Shown here one piece after another: positions 31,274-38,788 of a DNA stretch of 64,000 nucleotides. A program made the position numbers and the translations under genes. Each line of letters opens with the position of its first letter. The stretch's first letter is position 1. This stretch comes from JACPIA01 sp964655995 (GTDB lineage: Bacteria > Patescibacteriota > Minisyncoccia > Phycocordibacterales > XYD1-FULL-46-19), in the NCBI GenBank assembly GCA_964655995.1, contig CAZZPK010000003.1, positions 28,849 through 92,848 on the forward strand. Direction: 5' to 3'. A model generated the notes under the pieces. The model had not been told where the DNA came from, ran no database searches, and saw only the letters and a list, made by a program, of their open reading frames with translations.

Positions 31274-31537
31274 ATGAGATTTACAGCTTTACTGATCGGG
31301 CGCTACTGGGTCGGGTTAATAAAGGAGCAGTCCCATCTAGTTGTTATTATCTTGGTACTTGGGTATCTAACCGTTGGTATTGCTCGGGTGCTCGAGTATG
31401 GTTGGGGCTCAATTGGCGCCGGCCTCTTGGTTTATCTGATCTTTGTTCCTTTACTTTCTTCGTCTTGGAATTGGTTTTTAAGAAGGCTGATCCTTTATTG
31501 TCAAAAAAGATCAGATGTTTTGGGCAATCAACAATAA
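31274..31537 (+). CDS. Small membrane protein, 87 residues
   Basis: Two hydrophobic helices (about 21-39, LVVIILVLGYLTVGIA, and 46-62, IGAGLLVYLIFVPLL) followed by a basic tail (RRLILYCQKRSD). No family recognised. Good GGAGGG ribosome site; first gene of a unit divergent from the PaaX/Cas2-like regulator. Confidence 0.65.
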   Translation: MRFTALLIGRYWVGLIKEQSHLVVIILVLGYLTVGIARVLEYGWGSIGAGLLVYLIFVPLLSSSWNWFLRRLILYCQKRSDVLGNQQ

Positions 31538-31548
31538 GGAGAAAAAAA

Positions 31549-31764
31549 ATGACGTTTTTGGCAATGATGTCATCGGGCTTGTGCTTGATGGCGATTTACC
31601 TCTCGATCTATGTGCCGCAAAGCGGCGGGCTGATCGGGCTGATTTTGACCATTGCGATCCTAAACATTATGGCCTTGTGGGCATCACTGAAGCTGGGCAT
31701 CGATTATCCTGGTCGGCCCCTCAATCTGACTGAGGTGATTGGCCAACGGTTTTGGGTGATGTAG
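31549..31764 (+). CDS. Small membrane protein, 71 residues, ending at an in-frame TAG
   Basis: AATAAGGAG lies 8 nt before ATG 31549. Two membrane helices (about 3-21 and 28-46) are followed by LGIDYPGRPLNLTEVIGQRFWVM and a TAG stop at 31762-31764. The same frame then stays open for 62 more codons to TAA 31953 with sequence that looks coding. Either this is a complete small protein, a nonsense-mutated gene, or a readthrough product. Confidence 0.6.
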   Translation: MTFLAMMSSGLCLMAIYLSIYVPQSGGLIGLILTIAILNIMALWASLKLGIDYPGRPLNLTEVIGQRFWVM

Positions 31765-31953
31765 CAAATCAAGCTCCGAGACGAGTCCACTGTCTTGGTG
31801 CTATCGCAGGGGCAAAAAATTTTATGCCTCTTGGTCCCTGGCGATTACGGCAATATGCCGGATTTCCCACTGGCCTCACTGGTAGAGGTAGTGGATCCGG
31901 GGCATAATCAAAAGCCTCAGATCAAGCAGGTCCACATAGACCTGCTCACCTAA
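31765..31953 (+). pseudogene. In-frame continuation after TAG of the 31549 gene
   Basis: Sixty-two codons in phase with the upstream gene read QIKLRDESTVLVLSQGQK, then a strand-rich segment ending PQIKQVHIDLLT and TAA. It has no ATG or ribosome site of its own near the start. Amino-acid composition and codon choice look coding. A terminator follows only here, 17 nt after the TAA, so the transcript includes it. Confidence 0.5.
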
Positions 31954-31970
31954 AAGAAACTGGTTTTCTT

Positions 31971-32001
31971 GCGGATGGCCCAGCCATCCGCTTTATTTTT
32001 T
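31971..32001. terminator. Bidirectional intrinsic terminator
   Basis: GCGGATGGC-CCA-GCCATCCGC, a perfect 9-bp stem, followed by TTTATTTTTT. It lies between two convergent genes and overlaps the end of the heptad-repeat gene. Confidence 0.85.
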
Positions 32002-32568
32002 GGTGACTAACGACTGGGCATTGCCTTGGAGGCCGGTGGCGTCGCCCTCGAGACCGGAGACATTGCCCGAGAGGCCTGAGACATCCCCGGTAATATTGGT
32101 CACAATACCAGCAATGCGGCTAACATCGCCTTTAATATTAGTGACCGTGCCGGAGATATTGGTGGCATCGCCCGTGAGATCATCGACATTACCCACCAGG
32201 TCGCTGACATTGCCTTTTAGCTTGCTGGCATCGCCGCGGATATTGCTGACCGAGCCGCGGATAAAACTGACATTGCCCAAGAGGCCCGAGATATCGCCGG
32301 AGATATTGCTCACATCGCCACGGAGAGGGGTTACGTCACCTTTAATGTTGCTAACATCGCCTTGGATTTTGGAGACATCGCCCAAAATGCCGGTAATATT
32401 GCCGCGGATGGCGCTGGCATCGCCGGTAATTTTATGGAGCGAGACGTCGCCGTAAATACCGTGGACGCTGCCGCGCAAATTGGCAAAATCGCCCCAGACA
32501 TTGGGGTGGAGATTGGTAACATTTTTGGTGTTAAGCTGGGTTTTGTTGGTGCTTGGTTGTAAGGTCAT
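31993..32568 (-). CDS. Heptapeptide-repeat (GDVSxIx) protein
   Basis: After a 25-residue N-terminus rich in Asn/Thr, residues 26-188 consist of 23 consecutive repeats of about seven residues with consensus G-[DNS]-[VAI]-[ST]-x-[IL]-x, for example GDVSKIQ, GDVSNIK, GNVSDLV, GDATNIS; one unit is nine residues long. The protein ends TKK. No signal peptide or Cys. Such regular Gly/small/aliphatic repeats suggest a solenoid or fibre. A TATAAT at 32583-32578 lies 9 nt before ATG. I know no named family with certainty. Confidence 0.75.
   Translation of the reverse strand: MTLQPSTNKTQLNTKNVTNLHPNVWGDFANLRGSVHGIYGDVSLHKITGDASAIRGNITGILGDVSKIQGDVSNIKGDVTPLRGDVSNISGDISGLLGNVSFIRGSVSNIRGDASKLKGNVSDLVGNVDDLTGDATNISGTVTNIKGDVSRIAGIVTNITGDVSGLSGNVSGLEGDATGLQGNAQSLVTKK
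32005..32493 (-). repeat. 21-bp tandem coding repeats of the GDVSxIx protein
   Basis: Twenty-three degenerate units in phase with the heptapeptides. Neighbouring units differ by several bases each, so the array is old or under selection rather than a fresh slippage product. Confidence 0.8.
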
Positions 32569-32577
32569 AATATGTAA

Positions 32578-32617
32578 ATTATATCACCTTGACTTCAGAT
32601 AGTAATATATGTATTAT
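32578..32617. promoter_or_regulatory. Divergent promoters
   Basis: Plus: TTGACT (32589-32594), 17-base spacer, TATTAT (32612-32617), driving the 32664 gene. Minus: TATAAT at 32583-32578 for the heptad-repeat gene. The two overlap. Confidence 0.65.
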
Positions 32618-32663
32618 AAAAGTTGGGGATAACCGGTCTTTGACTAGGAAGGAGGTGCCGAAG

Positions 32664-33038
32664 GTGAAAACCCAACAAGTAGATATTAAGATGGATCAGG
32701 AGTTAAAGCAGAGGTCGTGGCTCATGTTGAGTCACCGAGGTCTTGATTTGGAGACCGCGACGATCCCTCAACTGCATGAGTACCTGACCGAGCTCGACGA
32801 GCAAATCTTTGTGGCGATCGGACTCGCGCTTAATGCTGGGGAGACGGAGATACCAGAGGCGGTGATAGAGGAGATCCGCAATTGTAATGCCGTGGTCAAT
32901 TTTATCAATCGCCATCATTGGGCTCAAAACCCAAATACTCCCGCTTTGTTTTACCAACGGGAGTGGAAAATGGAATATTTTACCAAACCGGAAGAGAGGG
33001 CCAATGGTCGCCAACAAGGGGAAGCAACTTGTAATTAA
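32664..33038 (+). CDS. Hypothetical helical protein, 124 residues (GTG start)
   Basis: AAGGAGGTG at 32649-32657 is 8 nt before GTG 32664, which decides the start (MKTQQVDIKMDQ). The product is helical and acidic (LDLETATIPQLHEYLTELDEQ) with a conserved-looking NRHHWAQNPN segment. No family recognised. Confidence 0.6.
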   Translation: MKTQQVDIKMDQELKQRSWLMLSHRGLDLETATIPQLHEYLTELDEQIFVAIGLALNAGETEIPEAVIEEIRNCNAVVNFINRHHWAQNPNTPALFYQREWKMEYFTKPEERANGRQQGEATCN

Positions 33039-33111
33039 GATTCGGCCGGGGGTGGTGCGTAAACCACCGATGGCCAAGTTGATCGCTCGGCTCACGCGCC
33101 GAGCCGCCTAA
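33004..33111 (+). CDS. Possible small basic peptide, 35 residues
   Basis: ATG 33004, preceded by GAGAGGG, opens a Lys/Arg-rich frame (MVANKGKQLVIKIRPGVVRK ... RLTRRAA) overlapping the end of the 32664 gene. Close coupling and composition suggest a real gene, but length makes this tentative. Confidence 0.4.
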   Translation: MVANKGKQLVIKIRPGVVRKPPMAKLIARLTRRAA

Positions 33112-33114
33112 TAC

Positions 33115-33145
33115 TAGCCCTGAGACGTACGTCGTCTCGGGGCTA
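33115..33145 (+). terminator. Terminator-like hairpin
   Basis: TAGCCCTGAGACG pairs with CGTCTCGGGGCTA around TACGT, 13 bp, but the following AAATTT is a weak T-run. Confidence 0.6.
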
Positions 33146-33168
33146 AATTTATGCTACAATTGCCCATT

Positions 33169-33672
33169 ATGACTTTAGGGACGCACGCGGCGGTGGGGGC
33201 GGTGGTGGCGGGCTTGGTGCCGGCTAATCCGGTACTTGGCTTTGGCTTGGCTTTTGCCAGCCACTTTGTTTTGGATATGATCCCGCACTGGGACTATCAG
33301 TTGGGATCGGCTAGGCGCGACGAGGACAATGCTCTTAACGACGATTTGGTAATTGGCCGCGCTTTTGTCTACGATTTGGCTAAAATCGGCACGGACTTTG
33401 CGCTCGGTTTATTTGGTGCCCTTATCATTTTGGCCACTTTTTATGATTGGACAGTATGGACCTGGGTACTTGCGGGGGCAGTGGGCGGGGCGTTGCCCGA
33501 TGCGCTCCAATTTGCCTATTTTAAGTGCCGCCGCGAGCCGCTGGTCTCTCTGCAGCGCTTTCACCAATGGGTGCACACCAAAGTGCGTCTCGATGGCCGG
33601 CCGCTCTTAGGAGCCTCCCTGCAAGTATTATTGGCCGGGGTCGTCATCGGGGTGTATATTTTACTGTACTAG
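33169..33672 (+). CDS. YdjM-like (DUF457-type) membrane protein, putative metal-dependent hydrolase
   Basis: A 167-residue protein with three to four membrane helices and conserved polar residues: THAAVGAVVAG at the N-terminus, SHFVLDMIPHWD (about 37-48) and FHQWVH (about 124-129), the His/Asp pattern of the YdjM/membrane-bound hydrolase family. ATG 33169 is used; TACAAT at 33155-33160 lies 8 nt upstream. Substrate unknown. Confidence 0.75.
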   Translation: MTLGTHAAVGAVVAGLVPANPVLGFGLAFASHFVLDMIPHWDYQLGSARRDEDNALNDDLVIGRAFVYDLAKIGTDFALGLFGALIILATFYDWTVWTWVLAGAVGGALPDALQFAYFKCRREPLVSLQRFHQWVHTKVRLDGRPLLGASLQVLLAGVVIGVYILLY

Positions 33673-33725
33673 ATTTTAGTCAAAGAGCGTGTTATATTAG
33701 CTTATTAGTTTAATTAATAAAAAAT

Positions 33726-34517
33726 ATGTTTAACGATTTGACACCAAATATGCGCAAGGGGGTACTCGCGATTTTGTTAGTGGTTTTAGTGGCGGTGGGT
33801 TACTCGGTGGTCCGCTACGCCGAGACTTACAGCAAGTCCATTCAGCCGGGCTCTTTCCGCAGCTTTTCGGCTACGGGTGAGGGTAAGGTGGTGGCCGTGC
33901 CGGATGTGGCCACTTTTAGCTACAGCGTGGTAAATCAAGGTGGTAAAGATTTAGCCACACTCCAAGAGCAAAACTCCACCAAAACGCAAAAGATCAATGA
34001 CTTTTTAAAGTCCAAAGGTGTTGATGAAAAGGATATTAAAACCGAAAATTACTCTGTCGAGCCGCGTTACCAGTATTACAGTTGTCCGGAAAAGGGCGGC
34101 GCTTGTCCGCCAGCCGATATTGTGGGCTATACGATCCGTCAGTCGGTAACGGTTAAAGTCCGTGATTTTAAACAAGTGGGCGAGCTTTTGGCCGGAGTAG
34201 TCTCGGCCGGGGCCAATACCGTCTCCCAACTCTCCTTTACTATCGACGATCCAAGCAAGGTTAAAGACGAGGCGCGAGCGTTGGCGATCACCAAGGCCCG
34301 TGCGCAAGCCGAGTCTATTGCCGAGGCGGGTGGTTTCCGTTTGGGACAGCTCCTCTCGGTGGATGAGGCTTATCAGCCAGTACCGTACTATGGTTTGGGA
34401 ATGGGTGGTGCGATGGAAAAAGATGTGCGGATGTCAGCTCCAGCCGCATTGCCGGCTATTGAGCCCGGCAGCCAGGAGGTAGTGGTTAACGTTGTTCTCC
34501 GTTACGAAATAAAATAA
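33726..34517 (+). CDS. SIMPL-domain (DUF541) membrane-anchored protein
   Basis: A 263-residue product with an N-terminal membrane helix (about 12-28) and a SIMPL domain: FSATGEGKVVAVPDVATFSY, a helix LQEQNSTKTQKINDFLKSKGV, DIKTENYSVEPRY, SFTIDDPSKV and VVVNVVLRYEI. A CPEKGGACPP loop at about 119-128 adds a likely disulfide. SIMPL proteins are extracytoplasmic and of unclear function. Confidence 0.85.
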   Translation: MFNDLTPNMRKGVLAILLVVLVAVGYSVVRYAETYSKSIQPGSFRSFSATGEGKVVAVPDVATFSYSVVNQGGKDLATLQEQNSTKTQKINDFLKSKGVDEKDIKTENYSVEPRYQYYSCPEKGGACPPADIVGYTIRQSVTVKVRDFKQVGELLAGVVSAGANTVSQLSFTIDDPSKVKDEARALAITKARAQAESIAEAGGFRLGQLLSVDEAYQPVPYYGLGMGGAMEKDVRMSAPAALPAIEPGSQEVVVNVVLRYEIK

Positions 34518-34547
34518 ATTTTATTAGCTGTTAGCACAATTAAATAA

Positions 34548-35957
34548 ATGTATCGTAAAAAGACCAAAATAGTGGCCACGATCGGACCCGTGACCGCTAA
34601 TGAAAAGATGATGACTGATTTGGCCAAAGCAGGGATGAATGTGGTCCGCATCAACTTCTCCCATGGCGATTTTGCCGAGCATGAGCCCAAAGTCCATTTG
34701 GCGCGCCAAATCAGCCAAAAATTAAAGCAACCGATCGCCATTCTCCAAGATTTGGGCGGGCCCAAAATCCGGATCGGCGACTTTGGTGTGGAGTCGGTAA
34801 TGCTTAAGCCGGGCGCCACTTTTACCTTAACCACCGACAAGGTGGTGGGTGACGACAAGCGCGTGAGTATTAACTACCCGCTTTTACCCAAAGAGGTTAA
34901 GGTGGGTGGGCTGATTTTACTCCACGACGGCAAAAAAAAACTCCAAATCGCCGAGATCAAAGGTAATGACGTTATTTGCAAAGTAATCGTGGGTGGCGAG
35001 ATCAAGTCGCGGCGCGGCGTAAATTTGCCGGGTGCGTATCTCTCGATCAGCTCAATTACCGACAAAGATAAAAAAGATTTGGAATTTGGCTTGAAACACA
35101 AAGTCGATTTTATTGCGCTGTCGTTTGTGCGTCGGCCCAGCGATATTTTAGAGCTCCGCGAGATCCTAAAAAAGCGCAAATCAAGCGCCGGCATTATTGC
35201 CAAAATCGAGACGCCGGAGGCGCTTGAGAATATTGATGAGATTATTAAATTAGCCGACGGTATTATGGTGGCACGCGGCGACTTGGCCATTGAGATCCCG
35301 GCCGAGGAGGTGCCGTTGGTCCAAAAAATGTTGATCCAAAAGTGCCACCAGGCCGGCAAGCCGGTAATTACCGCGACGCAGATGTTGGAGTCAATGATCA
35401 AGTCGCCGGTGCCGACGCGCGCCGAGGTCTCCGATGTGGCCAATGCCATTTTAGACGGGACGGACGCTATTATGCTCTCGGAGGAGACGACATTGGGCGA
35501 CTATCCAGTTGAGGCTGTTAAAATGATGCGGACCATTGCCGAGCGGATGGAGCGCGAGCTCTCGCATCGAGCCGATAAGGCGGAGAGTTTTAATCACGGC
35601 ATGGCTGATGTGGTTAGTCGGGCGGTGACGGCATCCGCCAACGAGTTGGGGGCCAAGCTGATTGTTGCCCTAACCAACTCCGGACACACCGCGCGGATGA
35701 TCTCGCGCTATCGGCCCAAGCAAGCGGTGATCGCGCTGACACCAGATGAGGCAGCGGTGGGTAAGATGGTGCTCTCTTACGGCTGTTATCCGATGAGTAT
35801 TAAAAAATTTAAAACTTTAGACAGCGTTTTGCCATTGGTGCGCCAATTGGCTTTAGAAAATAAGCTGGCTAAAAAAGGGGACAAGGTGGTAGTGGTGGCG
35901 GGTATGCCCTTTGGCCACTCGATTGACACCAATATGATGCTGATTGAAGAGATCTAA
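34548..35957 (+). CDS. pyk: Pyruvate kinase
   Basis: Final glycolytic ATP-forming step. The 469-residue enzyme has KIVATIGPVT, RINFSHGDF, ILQDLGGPKIRIG, LVQKMLIQKC and the active-site block ITATQMLESMI, with MVARGDLAIEI (metal-binding) and a normal C-terminal domain (TNSGHTARMISRYRP). No extra phosphohistidine domain. This implies a working lower glycolysis. Confidence 0.96.
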   Translation: MYRKKTKIVATIGPVTANEKMMTDLAKAGMNVVRINFSHGDFAEHEPKVHLARQISQKLKQPIAILQDLGGPKIRIGDFGVESVMLKPGATFTLTTDKVVGDDKRVSINYPLLPKEVKVGGLILLHDGKKKLQIAEIKGNDVICKVIVGGEIKSRRGVNLPGAYLSISSITDKDKKDLEFGLKHKVDFIALSFVRRPSDILELREILKKRKSSAGIIAKIETPEALENIDEIIKLADGIMVARGDLAIEIPAEEVPLVQKMLIQKCHQAGKPVITATQMLESMIKSPVPTRAEVSDVANAILDGTDAIMLSEETTLGDYPVEAVKMMRTIAERMERELSHRADKAESFNHGMADVVSRAVTASANELGAKLIVALTNSGHTARMISRYRPKQAVIALTPDEAAVGKMVLSYGCYPMSIKKFKTLDSVLPLVRQLALENKLAKKGDKVVVVAGMPFGHSIDTNMMLIEEI

Positions 35958-35972
35958 CTTGAGGGCTATAAT
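35944..35972 (+). promoter_or_regulatory. Promoter giving a leaderless hpf transcript
   Basis: TTGAAG (35944-35949), 17-base spacer, TATAAT (35967-35972), then only 6 nt to ATG 35979. The -35 is inside the pyk coding region. Confidence 0.75.
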
Positions 35973-35978
35973 AGGGGT

Positions 35979-36335
35979 ATGAAAATATCTATTAAGGCCA
36001 CCGGCCTCGCACTTACTCCAGCGTTACAAGGGTATGTCGAAAAGCGCCTCGCTGCCGTGGGGCGCTTTGTGGATACGGCGCAGAATGTAGCCTTTGCCGC
36101 GGTGGAAATCGGCAAAACCACCAGGCATCATAAGCGGGGGGAGGTTTATCTGGCCGAGGTGACGATTAAAGCGAGCGGCGCCAACTATCGCGCCGAGAGC
36201 ACGGCCGACGACTTGCACGCCGCCATTGACGATATGCGCGACGAAATTTTGGAGGTTATCAAAAAGCGCCGCGGCAAACAAACTGACCTCAAAAAACGCG
36301 GCGGCCGCCAAGCCAAAAAAATGTTAAGGGGGTAA
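35979..36335 (+). CDS. hpf: Ribosome hibernation promoting factor, short form
   Basis: Binds the 30S decoding region and silences ribosomes in stationary phase. The 118-residue protein starts MKISIKATGLALTPALQGYVEKRL and has AAVEIGKTTRHHKRGEVYLAEV and DDLHAAIDDMRDEI, then a Lys/Arg-rich tail. It lacks the C-terminal dimerisation domain of long HPF. Confidence 0.92.
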   Translation: MKISIKATGLALTPALQGYVEKRLAAVGRFVDTAQNVAFAAVEIGKTTRHHKRGEVYLAEVTIKASGANYRAESTADDLHAAIDDMRDEILEVIKKRRGKQTDLKKRGGRQAKKMLRG

Positions 36336-36352
36336 AATGTCGTAAAATAAGG

Positions 36353-36401
36353 TTTTTTAAATTATACCAAGTAGCCGCGATCGCGGTCAGATGGTATAGT
36401 T
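36353..36401. repeat. GCGATCGC-centred palindromic repeat, copy A
   Basis: 49 bp from TTTTTTAAATTATACCA to AGATGGTATAGTT. TATACCA and TGGTATA close a hairpin whose centre is CCGCGATCGCGG. It differs at two bases from copy B (36990-37038); copies C and D at 56.7 and 57.8 kb share the core. It ends where the next -35 begins. Confidence 0.85.
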
Positions 36402-36429
36402 GACAATATTGGTAAGGGTATGCTATAAT
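36400..36429 (+). promoter_or_regulatory. Promoter of the EamA-like gene
   Basis: TTGACA (36400-36405), 18-base spacer, TATAAT (36424-36429), directly adjoining repeat copy A. Confidence 0.75.
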
Positions 36430-36496
36430 GGTAGGTAGAGTTGTTTGAAAGTAAATAACACGGAACCATAATCCCCAAAGGGAGAGGAGATTGAAG

Positions 36497-36922
36497 ATGA
36501 GTTGGATTTTGGCGGTGGCACTTTGCTTTATACTTTGGAGTACCTACGCAATCCCGGGCAACTTAGCCGAGAAGACGCACGGGGTCTCGGTCAATATGCT
36601 TTTTGAGACCTTGGCGTTTATTGGGGTGACGCTTCTCCTCGGTAGTAAGATTATCGAGGGGTTACCCAAAGTTACTTTGAGCTCAGCCGCTCTCGCCTCA
36701 ATGATGGGGGCCGGATCGGCGCTCGGATTTTACTTTTTTCTCACCGCGCTTAGTTTGGCGCCGGGAACAAAAGGTATTGTCCTGGTCGTTTTGATCGCCG
36801 GGGTCACCTTCCCGGTGCAGAGTGCTCTCTTCAGCTTTTTTGGAGAGGCGCTGAGCACCCAGCAGTGGGTAGCGATCATTGGCATGGGGGCGTCCCTCGT
36901 CCTCTATAACTGGAAGTTTTAA
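36497..36922 (+). CDS. EamA/DMT-like small membrane protein, 141 residues
   Basis: Four hydrophobic helices (about 2-18, 36-53, 64-85, 93-115) plus a final one ending LVLYNWKF, resembling half of an EamA-type drug/metabolite transporter (ILWSTYAIPGNLAEK; FFGEALSTQQWVAIIGM is typical of the last EamA helices). GAGGAG at 36484-36489 decides ATG 36497. Flanked by direct repeats A and B and with its own promoter and terminator. Confidence 0.75.
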   Translation: MSWILAVALCFILWSTYAIPGNLAEKTHGVSVNMLFETLAFIGVTLLLGSKIIEGLPKVTLSSAALASMMGAGSALGFYFFLTALSLAPGTKGIVLVVLIAGVTFPVQSALFSFFGEALSTQQWVAIIGMGASLVLYNWKF

Positions 36923-36951
36923 ATTCCAGCATTTACTCACATATTTCCACT

Positions 36952-36997
36952 CCGCACATGTTGCTTCCGGCAACCTCTGTGCGGTTTTGTTTTTTAA
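36952..36997 (+). terminator. Intrinsic terminator
   Basis: CCGCACA...GTTGC, loop TTCC, then GGCAAC...TGTGCGG, followed by TTTTGTTTTTT. The T-run merges into repeat copy B. Confidence 0.88.
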
Positions 36998-37038
36998 ATT
37001 ATACCAAGTAGCCGCGATCGCGGGGAGATGGTATAGTT
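36990..37038. repeat. GCGATCGC-centred palindromic repeat, copy B
   Basis: 49 bp, 47 identical to copy A, same orientation, beginning in the T-run of the EamA-like gene's terminator. It forms a direct-repeat pair with copy A around that gene. Confidence 0.85.
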
Positions 37039-37071
37039 TTGTTTTTTATTAATTCCGGTTAATCTTGATTG

Positions 37072-37103
37072 TTCCACTTGCTCACGATCGTATAAAAGTG
37101 GAA
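37072..37103. promoter_or_regulatory. Inverted repeat TTCCACTT...AAGTGGAA overlapping a promoter-like region
   Basis: TTCCACTT (37072-37079) and AAGTGGAA (37096-37103) are perfect inverted arms 16 bp apart, spanning TATAAA at 37091-37096. It looks like an operator for the 37184 gene, whose AAGGAG leader follows. No other feature is seen in 37104-37165. Confidence 0.5.
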
Positions 37104-37183
37104 TAATCAGTAAGGAGAGGTGGTTGATTTTTGTGGTTTTTTGTTTAATAATGTCTTTAGATTAACCTAGAAGGAGACAAGAG

Positions 37184-37447
37184 ATGTCAAAAATAAATGA
37201 GAAGAGACTCAAACTTTTAACACCCCGTGAATTTGTTTTTATGCGACAGTTGAAAAGAGGTTTAATAACACCTCTTTCTGATGATGTTGTCGCTTGTAAA
37301 TTAGCTTCTCTGGGCCTCATAACTTTGCGGACGGGAAAATTAACGGACATAGGAGCACACATTCTGTGGGAAGAAGAACTTGAGCAAAGGCCGTTACTTA
37401 AGCTAATTTACTTAATTTACGGCCCACTTTTTTGCAGGGTCTCTTGA
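37184..37447 (+). CDS. Hypothetical protein, possible winged-helix-like, 87 residues
   Basis: Basic N-terminal half with LLTPREFVFMRQLKRG and VACKLASLGLITLRTGKLTDIG, a pattern like a short winged helix. AAGGAG precedes ATG 37184. Its 3' end overlaps the convergent fmt gene by 31 nt. DNA binding is only a suggestion. Confidence 0.55.
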   Translation: MSKINEKRLKLLTPREFVFMRQLKRGLITPLSDDVVACKLASLGLITLRTGKLTDIGAHILWEEELEQRPLLKLIYLIYGPLFCRVS

Positions 37448-38274
37448 GTGTTGAATTGCTCCCAACTCATCTCGCGTCTACCTTCGGGGACGACGCGGTC
37501 GAGGACGAGCTCACCTTGCGAGAGGTGGGCTTTTATTATTTTTAAACGGATGGATTTGCCGTTTTTGGCGACAAAGGTAAAAGCCCCGGGGCGGGGAGTA
37601 AAGGCGCGGATTTTTTGGTAATTGACAATTGGATTATCCGCTAAATTAATCTCCGCTTCTGATTTATCATATTTTTTAGTAAAAGTGGCTTTGGTGTGAT
37701 CTTGCTCTTGACCGGCAATTTTGCCGGCTAAGTAATCCGGCAAAATATCAGCGATCATTTCCGCGCCGCGTTTAAATAAAATGTGACCCAGCTCGCCGGT
37801 GGTCTCGGTGGTTAAAGTATATTTCTCTTGCGCAATTATCGGCCCATGATCAAGCTCCGGATCCACTCGGAGTATAGTCACGCCCGTTTCCGTCTCGCCG
37901 GCTAAAATCGCCGACTCGAGCGGCGAGGGCCCGCGATACTTGGGCAAGAGCGAGGGGTGGATATTAAGCGCGCCGTGTTTGGGTAAATTTAAAATTTCAG
38001 CCGGGATAATTTTGCCATAGGAGGCGACGATAAATAAATCCCATTCTCGCTCCGCCAGTTCCGGCGGAGTAATTTTTAAACTGGCCGGTTGGACGAGGGG
38101 CCAGTTGTGCGCTTTGACATATTGAGCCAGCGGCGGGGGAGTTAAAGCGAGTCCGCGACCGGCCGGCTTGTCGGGAGTACTTATCACTAAACCAGGCGTT
38201 AAACCGCGTTTAATTAAAATATCTAAAGCAGTGACGGCATACTCGTCGGTGCCTAAAAAAGCAAATTTAGTCAT
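37417..38274 (-). CDS. fmt: Methionyl-tRNA formyltransferase
   Basis: Formylates initiator Met-tRNA. The 285-residue protein has FAFLGTDEYAVTAL, ASYGKIIP, LNIHPSLLPKYRGPSP (catalytic Asn/His), ETGVTI and LDHGPI, with a C-terminal OB-like domain shorter than usual. ATG 38274 overlaps the def stop by 8 nt; an upstream TTG start (38286) is possible but less likely. Third gene of priA-def-fmt. Confidence 0.93.
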   Translation of the reverse strand: MTKFAFLGTDEYAVTALDILIKRGLTPGLVISTPDKPAGRGLALTPPPLAQYVKAHNWPLVQPASLKITPPELAEREWDLFIVASYGKIIPAEILNLPKHGALNIHPSLLPKYRGPSPLESAILAGETETGVTILRVDPELDHGPIIAQEKYTLTTETTGELGHILFKRGAEMIADILPDYLAGKIAGQEQDHTKATFTKKYDKSEAEINLADNPIVNYQKIRAFTPRPGAFTFVAKNGKSIRLKIIKAHLSQGELVLDRVVPEGRREMSWEQFNTQETLQKSGP

Positions 38275-38776
38275 TGGTGGGGACAATAGTTTCTAAATCG
38301 GTGGCGTGATCGGTAAATAAAACACCGTTTAAGTGGTCCACCTCGTGCTGAAAGACTTGCGCCATCAGGCCACGTCCGGTCCAGGTAAATTTTTTGCCCA
38401 GCTCATTATACGCCTCGACGGTGGCGGTTACTGCTCGCTTGGTTTTGCCGTAAATATGGCGCACCGAGAGACAGCCCTCGTCCAAAATGATTTTCTTTTT
38501 TGAGAGCTTGGTGATTTTGGGATTGATAAAAATCAAATGCGCGGGCCGAGCCTCGGGATTAGCCTCGACCATTTTCATCGAGACGACAAAGATCGGCAAA
38601 GAGACGCCGATTTGCGGTGCGGCAATGGCCACGCCGTCCGGGCAAGAGTCTAAGGCCTCGATCATCGCGGCGATTGTTTTTTGAATTTTAGGCGAGGCAA
38701 TCTCGCTTAGGCTAAGCGGCTTGGTCTTGGCGCGTAAGACCGGGTGCTCATTTTGGAGAATTGGCGGCGGAGTCAT
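38267..38776 (-). CDS. def: Peptide deformylase
   Basis: Removes N-formyl from nascent proteins. All three motifs are present in 169 residues: GVAIAAPQIG (usually GLAA), EGCLSV (metal Cys) and QHEVDHLNG (HExxH). It precedes fmt with an 8-nt overlap, pairing formylation and deformylation. Confidence 0.95.
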   Translation of the reverse strand: MTPPPILQNEHPVLRAKTKPLSLSEIASPKIQKTIAAMIEALDSCPDGVAIAAPQIGVSLPIFVVSMKMVEANPEARPAHLIFINPKITKLSKKKIILDEGCLSVRHIYGKTKRAVTATVEAYNELGKKFTWTGRGLMAQVFQHEVDHLNGVLFTDHATDLETIVPTND

Positions 38777-38788
38777 GGCGTCTTTATA

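Noticed and set aside
31762..31764. Genome-wide UAG recoding
   Set aside because: Many other genes in the window end in or are punctuated by TAG normally; a single case does not support recoding.
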